Shown: positions 27,136 through 39,965 of the stretch, in pieces | Layout: each line of letters opens with the position of its first letter | Position numbering within the stretch: the first letter of the stretch is position 1 | From: Eunapius fragilis | Taxonomy: Eukaryota; Porifera; Demospongiae; Spongillida; Spongillidae | Reading direction: 5' to 3' | DNA length: 64,000 nucleotides | Assembly (NCBI GenBank): GCA_963681505.1 | Contig: OY811992.1 | Span: 1,097,884-1,161,883, forward strand | Position numbers and translations under genes: made by a program | The notes under the pieces: generated by a model | The model's input: the letters and a program-made list of their open reading frames with translations, nothing else | Databases searched by the model: none | Told to the model about the DNA's origin: nothing

Positions 27136-28496
27136 CTCTGTAACAGTGCAACCATAGATATGGTATACCTGTATTTCTCCTTTCTGTAATGCATTACCAC
27201 TGGCAAAATATTTCCATAGAGAAATGGCAGGGATTAAGAAGCACAACGCTGCCACATAATTATTATTGAAGATCTGAACACTTAACGTTCCTGCACCAAA
27301 TCCCCCTGGCTAGGATTGCTTGACCGATGGACCTGGTCAGGGCAAGGTTGCGAAAAAGTGTTGATAGCCTCCTACAGTTGTCATGCCAAGGGTGCATGCA
27401 CACTTACAGCCCAACTCTGAACACTTGGTTGGCATCACTACAGCTGTGTGCACAAGTTTCTGCAAATCCTGAAAGAGCAATAGACTGTCCCAAAATTGCC
27501 ACTGTTAGTGGAGATGCTACTTTTACCCCAGTCCTGGTCTTTTAATCACTATTATTATGCATAATTAAGCATCATGACATATTTACATACCCCTTGCAGA
27601 GCATGCCACTAGCAATTGCTCTGACCAATCAAATGCTATAGAGGCATGAATTTTACAATATACGATATACCAATACTGAAAATAAGTAACAATGCATACA
27701 ACTGAGTGTGAAAATACAATGTGTGTGCATGTGCTTGAATATGTTTATTCGTATATTTTTAATTAAGTTCTATCTATATGTATTATGTGTATCCATTAAA
27801 TGTATACCTATTCAAAAAAAAAAAAAAATTCCTCTGTGCAGCCATGTTTGAATTGAGAGTCCCACATTCAATCATGACTCCATATCCTGGCAGATGTTAA
27901 TTTTTTTCTTCTTGTTTCTATGTAAAATATAGGATCTTGTATAAGAATTATGTTCCAAATGTACTGCTGCAGTATGTCGAGCTGTGGATTACTGTCAAGC
28001 TTCCATGCTTGAGGTATCGTGTTTAAGGTTGAATATTAAACAACCTGAAAAATTTCAAACAATATTCTAGTAATAAAAGAACAGCACGCCGCTATTGGTG
28101 CTGTACTTAACGCCCAACAATATTCTAGTAATAAAAGAACAGCACACCGCTATTGGTGCTGTACTTAACGCCCAAGATATTTATTTTGGCCATACCGCTT
28201 CATTTCTCACCATGGAAATATGGAAAGTGTGACCGCAGTTATCAAGTAACTGAGAAGAGGTAGGTATTAAAGGCTGTGGAGTAGAGCTGTGCAAGTGATA
28301 GGGAAAAACACATTAGCTAGCGACCCAGGAGAGTTGAAAACTTATTTCTGAAGATCTCGCTGGATTTAATGATGTTAAAGACAGCTTTTACTCTCAGATA
28401 CAAGTATACAACTGCATTAAATCAGCTTGTATTAAATAATGATGCCCCGCCCCCTCCAATTTAAATGTAATAAGCGAGATAAATTACTTGTCAGTG
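27136..28496. other. DHX34-NPHP1 intergenic remainder with a duplicated segment
   Basis: Mostly AT-rich with no supported gene. At about 28059-28174 a segment of about 58 bp (caatattctagtaataaaag...ttaacgccca) is present twice in direct tandem with one mismatch (gcacg/gcaca). The start of NPHP1 follows. Confidence 0.7.
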
Positions 28497-29080
28497 ATGA
28501 CTTCTTGGCGCCCAAGCGCAAGGACCCGGGAAAAGCCAGGATTAACTGAATTGGTAGTTTCAACGGTTCTAGATCGTCGGCGGGCGTCCGACAGAAAAGC
28601 AGACAGCGAGGAAGAAAGCTCCGAAGATAAAGAAGTTGCTAACGACGACGAACTGTACGTAGGCCTAATTAGTGCGTGTCCGCATTCTAAGACAATGGTT
28701 GCCTTTACCTGGATTTTGTCCTAGTCTGTCACAGGCAACGGCATGGGAGCGGCAAAATGCTGAGGTTTGCAGCTTTTGTTTGTACGCACATGCCACATGC
28801 ACTGCTCAGCCCGCCAAAATTTTAAATACCAATAACAAGACCACTTATTACAACGTAAACATACAGGGGGTGGGGATTAACAGTTAACTACAGGGGGTGG
28901 GGTTAATAGTAAACGTACAGGAGGTGGGTTGGGGTTAATAGTAAGGGGGGGGGGGGGGTGGTGGTAACCAGGGGGTGGGGTTAATAGTAACTACGTGGGG
29001 TGGGGGTTATTACAATGCGCAGTGGGTTTTCATCAATCCCATTCCTCATCCAGTCTGTCAGTCTGTGTATTCATATTTGG

Positions 29081-29161
<81 letters not shown>

Positions 29162-31141
29162 CACACATTCTCCGCAGCAGTTGTTAAATTTTCCATTGTC
29201 CCCCCCTTGGGGGGGGGCCTCCTCTTACTTGTAATGTCCATCCGTATACTGATGTATTTTGTTGTGGCACCCCCTCCCCCCCCCCTCCTCACCCCCCCCC
29301 CCCCCAAGAGGCATCCATGTTGTGGGTGTCACTCCTTAGAGATGGGTTGGGGTGTCATTCTCCTTAGATGTGTGGTTTGGGGTGTCATTCCTTTGGGGTG
29401 TCGTGGGGTGTCATTCCTTTGGGGTGTCGTGGGGTGTCATTCCTTTGGGGTGTCGTGGGGTGTCATTCCTTTGGGGTGTCGTGGAGTGTCATTCCTTTGG
29501 GGTGTCGTGGGGTGTCATTCCTTTGGGGTGTGGTCCACAGGTTCTGCACAGGGTGCAAGCAGTGCAAGGGTTCATGTCTGGGGAGGAGGGAGACCTGAGC
29601 TTCAAGAAGGGAGAAGTACTCTCTGTGTTAGATTCAAGGTAATCATCACACACTCACACACACACACACGCACTCACACACACATGCATGTGAAAACACA
29701 CAAACACAATCATACATGTGTTTGATTATCAACACCACACAACAAACGTGCACACAACAAGCGTGGACACACACAAACCATACACACAACATACATGTAG
29801 ATACGCACATATTGCACACACACCTTACCACTTTATTGTCACCTTCATACGACAGCCGCAGAGATGGTTGGATGTTGGCCGTGAATGCCCTCGGAGAGAA
29901 AGGACTCATCCCAGGCAACTTTGTGCTGGTTAGCGGCCAACTCTCAGTTTATAACTGGAGCCGTTGTTCTTATTTAAACCCCTCCTGGCCCCACCCCTGT
30001 ACATAAGCAGCAGCTAGTATCAGAGAACATGTTCCAGACACCACGGAGCACAAGGAGCACAAGTACGTTACCATATATGGTTATCTACCATGAGTGATCT
30101 GTACTGATGTATCCTTTCAACTACGTATTCTAGATGATGCCCACCTCACTTCGACAAGGTGGGAAGTGTGTATGTGTGTGTGCACAATGCATCTCGCAGT
30201 CTGTAATGGACCCAAAAATTAGGGGTTAACATAATTATTTGATGTCAGAATACATGGTTCATTTTCACATTATGGAAAAAAAATTCTACCAATTGTTAGA
30301 GCAGACAGTCAACCTATTTGCACTTATCATCACAGGATACTTAAACTTTTATGAATGGTTAAAATGAAAGGTACTAACCAGAGTTAATATATATACACAC
30401 TTGGTATTTCTCAAAATAGGGAGATACATTACATTTAGTGCCGATATAACTTTGTGTTATGAAATACAGCACTTCCCTTAGGTAAACTTACATGTAATTG
30501 GCAACCTTCCACTGATAGTTTATTTGCTAGTAATTCAAGCTTTTAACTATTCAGGGTTAACCCCTTAATTTTAGTAGTCAACCTCAGGTCGTAGAACATT
30601 GAAGTCAAGCCTAGTCTTCAGAACATCTCTCCACACCTGGAGTCTCCCTCATCCTTACCTCATCCTCACCTCATCATCACACACCTCACTCACCTCATCC
30701 TCACCTCATCCTCACCTCATCATCACACACCTCACTCACCTAATACCTTTTCTCACACCCACCTTTCTGTTACATCAAACACATACATCTACACACTCCT
30801 GCAGAGGCCACGCCCTCTGGGCCAAGCTTAGGTCACATGTACAACAGGTCAGCGAAGTTGCACCCTCATTGGTTAAAAGTTTAGTGTCTCCTCCCCAGAC
30901 CAATCTGGCCGACATCCTTGGAGCAATGGGAGCACTACCTAGTGGCTTCAGAGAATCCATTATGGCAAAGCTATATAAGGAGACCTGTATGTGTGTGTTG
31001 TATGTGTGTGAGTGTGTGTTGTATGTGTGTGTATGTGTGTATGTGTGTGTTGTAAGTGTGTATGTGTGTGTATGTGTGTATGTGTGTGTTGTGTGTAAGT
31101 GTGTGTTGTATGTATGTGTGTGTAAGTGTGTGTGTGTGTAA

Positions 31142-31174
<33 letters not shown>

Positions 31175-32056
31175 GTTGGGTGGGGTGGGGAAGTATGTAG
31201 CTGGCTATACTTTATGGCATGCTGTGGTTTTTCTGTAGAAAAATTATACATAACCCACAAGCTTTGATTTCCCATATCAATGGGACATATTGTCATTGAT
31301 ATGGTAAAAATGCCACTAGGTGCAGTTCACACTTTCTGTCAGTCCCTTTGTCACACTTCTCCCACATGTGTGGATTACTGCTGATATTGTTTTTAGGTTT
31401 GTGTGTGCATGTGTGTGTGTGTTTGTGTGTGTGTGTGCGTGTGCACGGGTGTGTGAACGTATATGTGTATGCAAGTACGAATGCATGTGTGTGCACGAGT
31501 GTGTATGGCTGGTAGTAGGATTTGTGTCAGGGGAGTTTGGTGAGAGGTGTAAGTGTTGAATGTGCCCCCTCCTCCTCCCATCATCCCCTCCATCCCCCTC
31601 CTCATCCCCTCCTCCTCTTCTCATCCCCCTCCTCCTCCCCTCATCCCCCTCCTCCTCCCCTCATCCCCCTCCTCCTCTCCTCATCCCCCTCCTCCTCTCC
31701 TCATCCTCCTCCTCCTCCCCTCATCCCCCTCCTCCTCCCCTCCTCCCCCTCCTCCCCTCATCCCCTCCTCCTCTTCTCATCTCCCTCCTCCTCCCCTCAT
31801 CCCCCTACTCAACAGGCACACACCACACCTCAACATGGCTCATACCTGAACCATCACCAACAGGGATGGCTTTCAAAGACCTTAGATTTGACCACAAGAA
31901 GAACCAAGTACTTCTAGAGAGGGAGAGAAGTTATGCTCTTCTAGTTAGCCTCTCTTGCCCATTAGGTAGTCCCCATGCCCACCAAAGTTACCAGACAGTT
32001 TGCAATACTTGGAGCGAGAATGATACCTCACCCAGGAAAAGGTTAACATGAGAGAG

Positions 32057-32111
<55 letters not shown>

Positions 32112-33159
32112 GTAGGTGGGGTGTGTGTATATATAGGTGGGTGGGTGTATGCAAGCATGTTTACATGTATGGGGTCTCTCTCCATCTATTCTAAGTAGCT
32201 ATACTTGTGTGGTTTTATTGGAACCCTTCCAAAAACCAAAACAGCTTTAGATGTTAAGTGCATATTTAATGTTTAATGTTTGGTGAGCATGTTGCAGCCA
32301 GACAGTCTGGGGACAGCCCCACATCCTCTTACATGTAGGATTTTATCACAGTCTACGTGTGATTAGTCTACATCTGATTAGTCTACATCTGATTAGTCTA
32401 CATCTGATTAGTCTACGTGTGATTAGTCTACATCTGATTAGTCTACATCTGATTGGTTCCAGGTCATGTGTGTAAGTAGGTTAGCCATTTATAACAGCAG
32501 CCACTTTGGCCTAGCTTTTGAGCACCTTCCCCCACCTACCCTAGGGATACTCCTTGCCAGTACCATTTTGTACTGGCATTTCCCTGATTGTAATGATCAC
32601 TATGGGTAGGCGGGGCACCACTTCATGATCACTATGGGTAGGCGGGGCACCACTTCATGATCACTATGGGTAGGCGGGGCACCACTTCATGATCACTATG
32701 GGTAGGCGGGGCACCCTTCATGATCACTATGGGTAGGCGGGGCACCACTTCATGATCACTATGGGTAGGCGGGGCACCACTTCATGATCACTATGGGTAG
32801 GCGGGGCACCACTTCATGATCACTATGGGTAGGCGGGGCACCCTTCATGATCACTATGGGTAGGCGGGGCACCACTTCATGATCACTATGGCTACAGGCT
32901 TATACACTGACCAAAACATACCAGCTGTCACGCGTCATAGCTGGTAGCCCTGGCCGACCAATGAGAACCAGCGTTAACCCTTGGCCCTCCATGTTTGGCT
33001 CAGTTGTAGGGAGCCCAGCGCTCTGTATGCTCGACTGCTGGCTGCTGCCTAACCCCCTCCCTCATACCCTCCCCCCCCCCTCCCCCCCACCCCTTCCTTC
33101 ATGGGCAAACCTTTGATATGGCATTTGGTACTGGCATTTATACAATGTAGTGAACTGAA

Positions 33160-33195
<36 letters not shown>

Positions 33196-36100
33196 CCAAG
33201 GCCTATGTACCACCTAGCCTTACCATGGCCTATTTACCACCTAGCCTTACCACGGCCTATGTACCACCTAGCCTTACCAAGGCCTATGTACCACCTAGCC
33301 TTACCATGGCCTATGTACCACCTAGCCTTACCACGGCCTATGTACCACCTAGCCTTACCAAGACCTATGTACCACCTAGCCTTACCACGGCCTATGTACC
33401 ACCTAGCCTTACCATGGCCTATGTACCACCTAGCCTTACCATGGCCTATGTACCACCTAGCCTTACCATGGCCTATGTACCACCTAGCCTTACCATGGCC
33501 TATGTACCACCTAGCCTTACCATGGCCTATGTACCACCTAGCCTTACCACGGCCTATGTACCACCTAGCCTTACCATGGCCTATGTACCACCTAGCCTTA
33601 CCATGGCCTATGTACCACCTAGCCTTACCATGGCCTATGTACCACCTAGCCTTACCATGGCCTATGTACCACCTAGCCTTACCACGACCTATGTACCACC
33701 TAGCCTTACCACGGCCTATGTACCACCTAGCCTTACCATGGCCTATGATACAGTGCAAAAACATTCGAGAGTGATCTAGAAAATTGGCAAGGTGTTGTTA
33801 GTTTTGCCATACGAAAAGATGTGATGCACTTCTTTTCAGTAGACAGTGCTATCTGAGCATGTAATGGATATCAACTTATCAGTGAAAGCATCACTAAGGG
33901 CAACAGAGAGTATTTTTTGTTATAGCTCTTTATGCTTCACACCACCTCACAATCAGTCCATGGGCCTTAATTTGTTTGTTTATTTGCTTACCGCTACTTG
34001 TCAGAATTTTAGTTTTCTTTTTTTGGGGAAAGGTGATTGGACGAAAGCCCTACCGATCTGACCATTTGTGTTGTCCCTGACAAGTTGGAAGCCTTATTGT
34101 TGTGGACACATAGCTACTTTTTTTTTCCCTATGGATAATGGGCATTTTTTTGCTGGTTAAAATTTTGGCGAATGGGTTAAATTCGTCACGCGTGTTCTTT
34201 TCTCACATGGTATTTATTTGTGCAAAGGAAAGGCCAGGGTACGGGACCTTTGTAAACTTCCTATTTGTGCATTTTGAAACGGTACATGTCTAACAGACAT
34301 TTGACCTTAGGACTTGAAGTGTTGTCTCGGCACATAAGAGTAGCAGTCAGTAGTAAAGACAATGTAAGTCTGGGGAAGAGTAACCACTTGTCATCCCTTC
34401 CTCCCCTCCCACTCCCTCTCCTCCCTCTTCTCTCCCCTCCTCTCTTTTCTCTCTTACGATCTCCCCTTCCCTTCTCTCTCCCTCCTCCCTCCTCCCTCCT
34501 CTCCTCCCTCCTCTCCTCCCTCCTCTTCATTGTCTCTTGTCCCACCATGTTCATTACGCTTCTCCACACCACGCCCTACACCATATCTCTTTTTCTCTCC
34601 ATTATGCTTTTCATCCCTCCTGGTTGGCCACAGATATTAAGCAATATCCACACAGTGAGGTCGGTATTGGACACAACAGATAGACACCAGAAGTCATGGA
34701 AGTTCAGCGATAAGGTATAGCCATGCAGTGTTGTCTCCTCCACTTATTTACATTCTTAACAGAGCCCCCCCATTCTTAACAGAGCCCCCCTCACCCCCCC
34801 TTCATTTTTAATACCCTCACTTAATTCTATCGACCTATGACTTGGTAGAGATATGCAACCAGCCTGGGAAATGAGGGGTTAAGAGGGAGTGGGTGGAGCC
34901 CTAGGATGGGGGGAGGGTTAATTACCACCTTCACCTCAGATGATTACCACCTCACCTCAGACTATTACCACACTCACCTCTGATGATTACCACCCTCACC
35001 TCAGATGATTACCACCCTCACCTCAGATGATTACCACCCTCACCTCAGATGATTACCACCCTCACCTCAGATGATTACCACCCTCACCTCAGATGATTAC
35101 CACCCTCACCTCAGATGATTACCACCCTCACCTCAGATGATTACCACCCTCACCTCAGATGATTACCACCCTCACCTCTGATGATTACCACCCTCACCTC
35201 AGATGATTACCACCCTCACCTCAGATGATTACCACCCTCACCTCAGATGATTACCACCCTCACCTCAGATGTCCCTCATACCTCCTAATAATAAATAAAT
35301 ATGTCTCTCTTCTCTCAGGGAGACTCATCATTGTATCAGCGTAGCTGTGTTGTAAGATTCAGTGGTACTGACAGTAACCTTGGTAAGTGGGTGAGGTTGA
35401 GTATGAGGGGAGGAGGGCAGGAGAGGGGAGGAGGGAGGGAGAGGGGAGGAGGGAGAGGGGAGGGGAGGAGGGAGGGAAAGGGGGAAGGAGGGAGGGAAAG
35501 GGGAGGAGGGAGGGAGGGGAGGAGGGAGGGAGAGGGGAGGAGGCAGGTTGTGGCTACCATTGCCCTCTTGCCCATAGAACTTGTGTTTGAGCTCGGGATA
35601 ACATTCAAGCGAGAGGTAGGGCTCTGTGCACACACAATACCCTTCATTGCCCACTGTGCTACAACCTGAGGCAGAAAACAGGAGAGGTGGGTGAGTTAAG
35701 CTGTGGGTGGAGCTCTCTGCCCTTATTTGACGCTGCTGGAAGCCCAGTACCCCACAGGTAAGGCTTCTGGGTGTGTGTTCCATCATGTGAGGTATGTATC
35801 ATCACACCCTGCACACAGCGTTACCCCTAGACGCCCCACTGAATGTATTGGGTATGATGTTTACAGGAAGGAAGCTCGCCAATCTTAATAGCAAACAAAT
35901 GCCCCATGTCATTTATTTATCTTACAACAGGACGTTTAACTGCATGTTGCTGTTTGGTGAATTAAAGGCATGCATGTGTATCCTGTAGTCTGCCGCCCAG
36001 TGACAACAGCACATCACCACCACCACCGCCATCACCATCTTTACCCATCACCATCACTATTACCATTGCCATCACTACCACCATCACTGTCTGTCACACT

Positions 36101-36780
36101 ACCACCATCACCATCACTGTCTATCACATCACTACCACCATCACCATCACTGTCCTCATTTTTTTGGTTGCAGAACTTACGAGCTGAAGGTACAAGGGGG
36201 CACCCTCTTTGAGAAAGGGGTGGAGCTAGACTCGGCAAGAAATATTAGAGGTAAGTTATTAAGTGTGGAGGAGGGAGGGTCTGACTTAACTGCTCTCCGT
36301 TTTCCTAACAAGCAGGAGGAAGTCGTGTGCCATCTATACTGCAGGTTAACCGCACCCCCAGGCTCTATGTCCAGATGACCAGCTGCGGACAGTCATTACA
36401 GAGGACACTGAAGTAACAATTTCAATTTCATTTTCTCTCTCCATTGTGACAGTCGCACCTCTTTGATGCCCTTAACCCTTCAGCCTCCTGCCAGCAACGG
36501 TTGTAACAAGCTCTTCATACACAGGTGTTATCCCTTGCTTCAGACAGCTTGTGACTTCGTCCTTTCTTGTCGCACGCGTGGGACTTCCCCTCTTAGGTAA
36601 GCATCTACATCTATATGTGTGGGGTGCACGTCTGGTCGTGTTTGACTGCTGGGCACCCCTTGCTGTGTAGGGCATGTGCACAGGCCATCTTTGAACGTGT
36701 TCCTGAGGTCTGTAGACCAGACGGATGTGATGGACCTTCTCTTGGTAAGCTGCCTATGAGAGGCTGGTGGTGTGATGGAA

Positions 36781-36814
<34 letters not shown>

Positions 36815-38526
36815 GCGTGGTTTTCTGTGCCACCAAAACCTATGCCCAAATATGTAAACAGGTTAGGTGGAAGGAACAACTGAAGACATCACGAACCACC
36901 AAGGTCAGGACCTTTTTTGCAGTGCGATGTGAAATATGCCCATTTTATGGGGGGGTAGACCTTCTGCACATATGTTTGTTTTTACTTACCTGTTTACTTC
37001 CCTAATGGTCACTTCCACACCCTGTCTTAAAGTCTTTGTACACAGTGCTTGTGATATCCTGTATGTCCCCCACCCATATCCTCCTCACCCACATTCCTCA
37101 CCACTAGACTGCATTTAGCCTCAGTTTCCATTCCTTCCCTTCTCCCCACTCCTTCCCTCCCCCTCTCTCCACTCCTACCTCCCCTCTCCACTCCTACCTC
37201 CCCTCTCTCCTCCTACCCTCCCCCTCTCTCCACTCCTACCCTCCCCCTCTCCACACCTTCCCTCCCCTCTCTCCACTCCTACCCTCCCCTCTCCACTCCT
37301 TCCGTCCCCTCTCTCCACTCCTACCCTCCCCCTCTCTCCACTCCTACCCTCCCCTCTTCACTCCTACCCTCCCCTCTTCACTCCTTCCGTCCCCTCTCTC
37401 CACTCCTACCCTCCCCCTCTCTCCACTCCTACCCTCCTCTCTCCACTCCTACCCTCCCCCTCTCTCCACTCCTACCCTCCCCTCTCCACTCCTTCCGTCC
37501 CCTCTCTCCACTCCTACCCTCCCCTCTTCACTCCTTCCATCCCCCTCTCTCCACTCCTACCCTCCCCCTCTCTCCACTCCTTCCCTCCCCCCCTCTCTTC
37601 ACACTCCTTCCCTTCCTGCACCCACCACTACTTACACATCAACATTTTCAGCATTTCTACAGATTATGCACTGGACAGCCCTCCCTTAATGGTGGTATCT
37701 CCACCCCCCTCCCTCATGGCACAACCTGACTACCCCTCCCTTAATGGTGGTATCTCCACCCCCCTCCCTCATGGCACAACCTGACCACCCCTCCCTTAGT
37801 GGTGGTATCTCCACCCCCCTCCCTCATGGCACAACCCGACCACCCCTCCCTTAGTGGTGGTATCTCCACCCCCCTCCCTCATGGCACAACCCGACCACCC
37901 CTCCCTTAATGGTGGTATCTCCACCCCCCTCCCTCATGGCACAACCCGACCACCCCTCCCTTAGTGGTGGTATCTCCACCATCACTTCCCTCATGGCACA
38001 ACCTGACCACCCCTCCCTTAATGGTGGTATCTCCCTTATAGCATGACCTCGTACACCAGGCCCAACTGCTTGAGAAGGTGTTACTGGAGTGCATCAACCC
38101 CATGCTTCATTCGACCTCATTCCCAGCCCCTATGTGGGCCAATGAGGAAAGAGAATTGGTATGCATTCTGCAAAATACATATGTAGCTGTGTAAATAATC
38201 ACATACACACACACACACACACACACGCACACACACACACACACACACGCACACACACACACACGCACACAGGCAAGACTGGCATACACAAAGGAAGCCT
38301 CCAGTAGGAATTTGCAAGACGATTGCCAAAGGTGTGTGTCTATTGCAGAACAAGTGTTCAGCCTTCAAATCCCCAAGCGACTCTCCTAACTACTATCCTG
38401 GGCCACTTGCAAAAACTCTTTCACCGAGTCACAAGCGTATTTCACACGCAAAAACAATCAATAGCTACCAATGCAGTTACTCTGTATGTCTATATATATA
38501 TATACATATACTGCTCATATGTTTAG
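28497..38526 (+). CDS. NPHP1: Nephrocystin-1, ciliary transition-zone scaffold
   Basis: Nineteen exons: 28497-28654, 29552-29638, 29856-29928, 30014-30062, 30134-30158, 30805-30986, 31816-31965, 34311-34363, 34634-34714, 35319-35382, 35578-35615, 35675-35757, 36174-36250, 36316-36412, 36484-36596, 36671-36744, 38042-38158, 38273-38331 and 38349-38526. Phases close to 585 residues. After an acidic N-terminus comes an SH3 domain ([38 protein letters not shown]), then the nephrocystin homology region: [100 protein letters not shown]1 organises the transition zone with NPHP4. The N-terminal coiled coil of vertebrate NPHP1 is missing, so an upstream exon or a real loss is possible. The last exon is the least certain. 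Confidence 0.93.
28860..29012. repeat. Degenerate cagggggtggggttaatagtaa repeat
   Basis: About five G-rich units, including a long G run, in NPHP1 intron 1. A (CA)n tract of about 75 bp follows at 29085-29161. Confidence 0.85.
29366..29533. repeat. 28-bp minisatellite cattcctttggggtgtcgtggggtgt
   Basis: About six units in NPHP1 intron 1. The last unit (tttggggtgtggtccacag) merges with the sequence just 5' of the exon 29552 acceptor. Confidence 0.92.
31563..31808. repeat. Pyrimidine minisatellite cccctcctcctcccctcat
   Basis: C/T-only repeat of roughly 20-bp units ending about 8 bp before the acceptor of NPHP1 exon 31816-31965, so it forms the polypyrimidine tract of that acceptor. Preceded by GT-rich runs at 30987-31170 and 31397-31450. 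Confidence 0.92.
32345..32455. repeat. 15-bp repeat tagtctacatctgat
   Basis: About seven units with acgtgt/acatct variants, in NPHP1 intron 7. Confidence 0.93.
32594..32892. repeat. 32-bp minisatellite (atgatcactatgggtaggcg...)
   Basis: About nine near-identical units of catgatcactatgggtaggc + ggggcaccactt. Two units have lost the same two or three bases (caccctt for caccactt). Second of three arrays in NPHP1 intron 7. Confidence 0.95.
33199..33750. repeat. 27-bp minisatellite accacctagccttaccatgg + cctatgt
   Basis: About 21 units, nearly identical, with alternating atgg/acgg variants. The unit length is a multiple of three, so three frames stay open for about 190 codons ([18 protein letters not shown] and minus-strand ARWYIGHGK). 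These are not genes: they lie inside NPHP1 intron 7, after a (GT)n run. Confidence 0.96.
34925..35272. repeat. 22-bp minisatellite gattaccaccctcacctcag + at
   Basis: About 15 units in NPHP1 intron 9, very homogeneous, ending about 45 bp before exon 35319. A different G/A repeat (ggaggagggagggagagggg) fills the next intron at about 35395-35548. Confidence 0.95.
37132..37610. repeat. Pyrimidine repeat ctctccactcctaccctccc
   Basis: About 24 units of about 20 bp, C/T with single A, in NPHP1 intron 16. A long G run is at 36780-36813 in the same intron. Confidence 0.92.
37684..38040. repeat. 55-bp minisatellite that ends in the exon-17 acceptor of NPHP1
   Basis: About 6.5 units of ccctcccttaatggtggtat + ctccacccccctccctcatg + gcacaacctgaccac. 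The final partial unit reads atggtggtatctcccttatag and its end is the acceptor AG of exon 38042-38158. Confidence 0.93.
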
Positions 38527-38594
38527 GCTGACAACCGCCTTATTATTTTTGCACTGTCATAGGCCCAGTTGTAAGCCACAGATGGAGTCCTGCT

Positions 38595-38768
38595 TCAGTC
38601 TCTATTGTCCCACTCGTCCTCACCGTTCTGTTCCTCATTCCCTGCTGGGAATTGTACGCTCCCGTCCTCCAAGCGTGCGAGGAATGACTGCAGAAGTTTT
38701 TTGTTGAGGTGGTCCGTTAATGTCCTGTCCTCTTCTCTTGGCCCGTCTACATCGTTATCGTTCTCCAT
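38595..38768 (-). CDS. Small acidic protein, 57 residues, function unknown
   Basis: Single uninterrupted frame from ATG at 38768. Sequence is charged and soluble (MENDNDVDGPREEDRTLTDH) with a likely amphipathic helix LNKKLLQSFLARL in the middle and an acidic end (NGEDEWDNRD). No signal peptide or membrane segment. It is convergent with NPHP1 (69 bp after its stop) and divergent from the next small gene. I do not recognise the family; coding status rests on position, composition and the helix. Confidence 0.45.
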   Translation of the reverse strand: MENDNDVDGPREEDRTLTDHLNKKLLQSFLARLEDGSVQFPAGNEEQNGEDEWDNRD

Positions 38769-39022
38769 CGCAAAAAATAAACGCACTCACGTGACGGCAA
38801 TACGCATGAAACACGTGATTAACGGGTGTGATTAATATACAGTATTGAGGTTTCAAATGCTGAATTTAAAAAAAAAAAACATAAACGGAACATATGCGGG
38901 AATCGGTTGACACAAATACACAACGGAACATATGCGGGAATCGGTTGACACAAATACACACACACAATGATTTGATTTTTCTGTTTAAGACTAGCGGTGG
39001 TTGCCATGGTTGCACTGACACC

Positions 39023-39267
39023 ATGGCTGCCATCGCAGAAGAAAATGTAAGTGGGGTTCAACTTGTGATAGCCTGCAGAGTTGTACAAGCATTGATATAA
39101 CAAAAAGCAATATTCTGCAGGGAGGAAGAGGAAGAGAAGGGTAAATATGCAGATGGACAAAAGTCACAGCCCCCACTTACAACACTAAAACAACAAATGT
39201 GACAGCATTTGACACCGAGGCCAATGTGATGTCAACCTTCTTTGAGTTTGTGGCTGCTGAAAAGTAA
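39023..39267 (+). CDS. Putative micro-protein gene, three short exons
   Basis: Proposed exons 39023-39046 (MAAIAEEN, donor GTAAGT), 39125-39140 (EEEEK) and 39170-39267 (APTYNTKTTNVTAFDTEANV, then MSTFFEFVAAEK and stop). Phases match, but the middle exon needs a weak acceptor (GGGAG). About 46 residues, acidic N-terminus, no membrane segment. Family unknown. It could equally be an incomplete model. The start lies about 250 bp from the divergent small gene on the other strand. Confidence 0.35.
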
Positions 39268-39797
39268 AAACAGTGAATAGTTATGTCTATTCACAAATAT
39301 GGTAAAACACAACCACTTGGCCCTAATGATGTTGTAGGTACACAGTACAAAGTACTAAGTTCAAAAGGTCCCTAAGCAACAGAGGGAGGAGGTGGAGGTG
39401 TGCTACCAGGTTACACCATGGTACCACCATGCTACCAACTACCACAACGTTACACCATTCACATGCTCCCAATTCACACATCAGGCTACACAGCCGTACC
39501 ACGTTTGAAATTTCTACTTCAACGTGTACACTAACACACATTTCAATTTCAATGTGTACACTAACACACACCTCCAGGTCAACACGTGAAAAAGCACACC
39601 GAGTTCACCCACAAGGCATGGCTGTCCTTGGAATGTTAAGTAGGGTATGGTGGTGTACCCTAACGCATTTAAATTGACAATCTTTTTAAAAACTTGACCC
39701 CTACATCTCCAATATTTAATCGAACCCCTGCATGCAGTACACACACACACATCACATACACACACAACACACCACACACGCACGCATGCACGCACAT

Positions 39798-39801
<4 letters not shown>

Positions 39802-39872
<71 letters not shown>

Positions 39873-39879
39873 CACACAA
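39802..39879. repeat. (CA)n microsatellite downstream of the GRAM gene's last mapped exon
   Basis: CA dinucleotide run of about 75 bp lying 3' of exon 40311-39966, probably in its terminal intron. Confidence 0.95.
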
Positions 39880-39965
39880 TGCTGCCTCTATTCTAATGCA
39901 CCAGATATTCCATTTGGCCATTAAGTATGCTTCAGTGGAGACAATACATTCCAATGATGGCTTAC

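Noticed and set aside
32594-32892. CRISPR-like array
   Set aside because: Head-to-tail units without unique spacers, inside a eukaryotic intron.
33168-33779. Three overlapping frames of about 180-200 codons ([27 protein letters not shown])
   Set aside because: A 27-bp minisatellite in an NPHP1 intron; no start context, no homology, both strands open.
34265-34720. Single 151-codon plus-strand frame across NPHP1 exons 8 and 9
   Set aside because: It reads through an intron with C/T repeats; homology covers only the two exon segments, which splice in phase.
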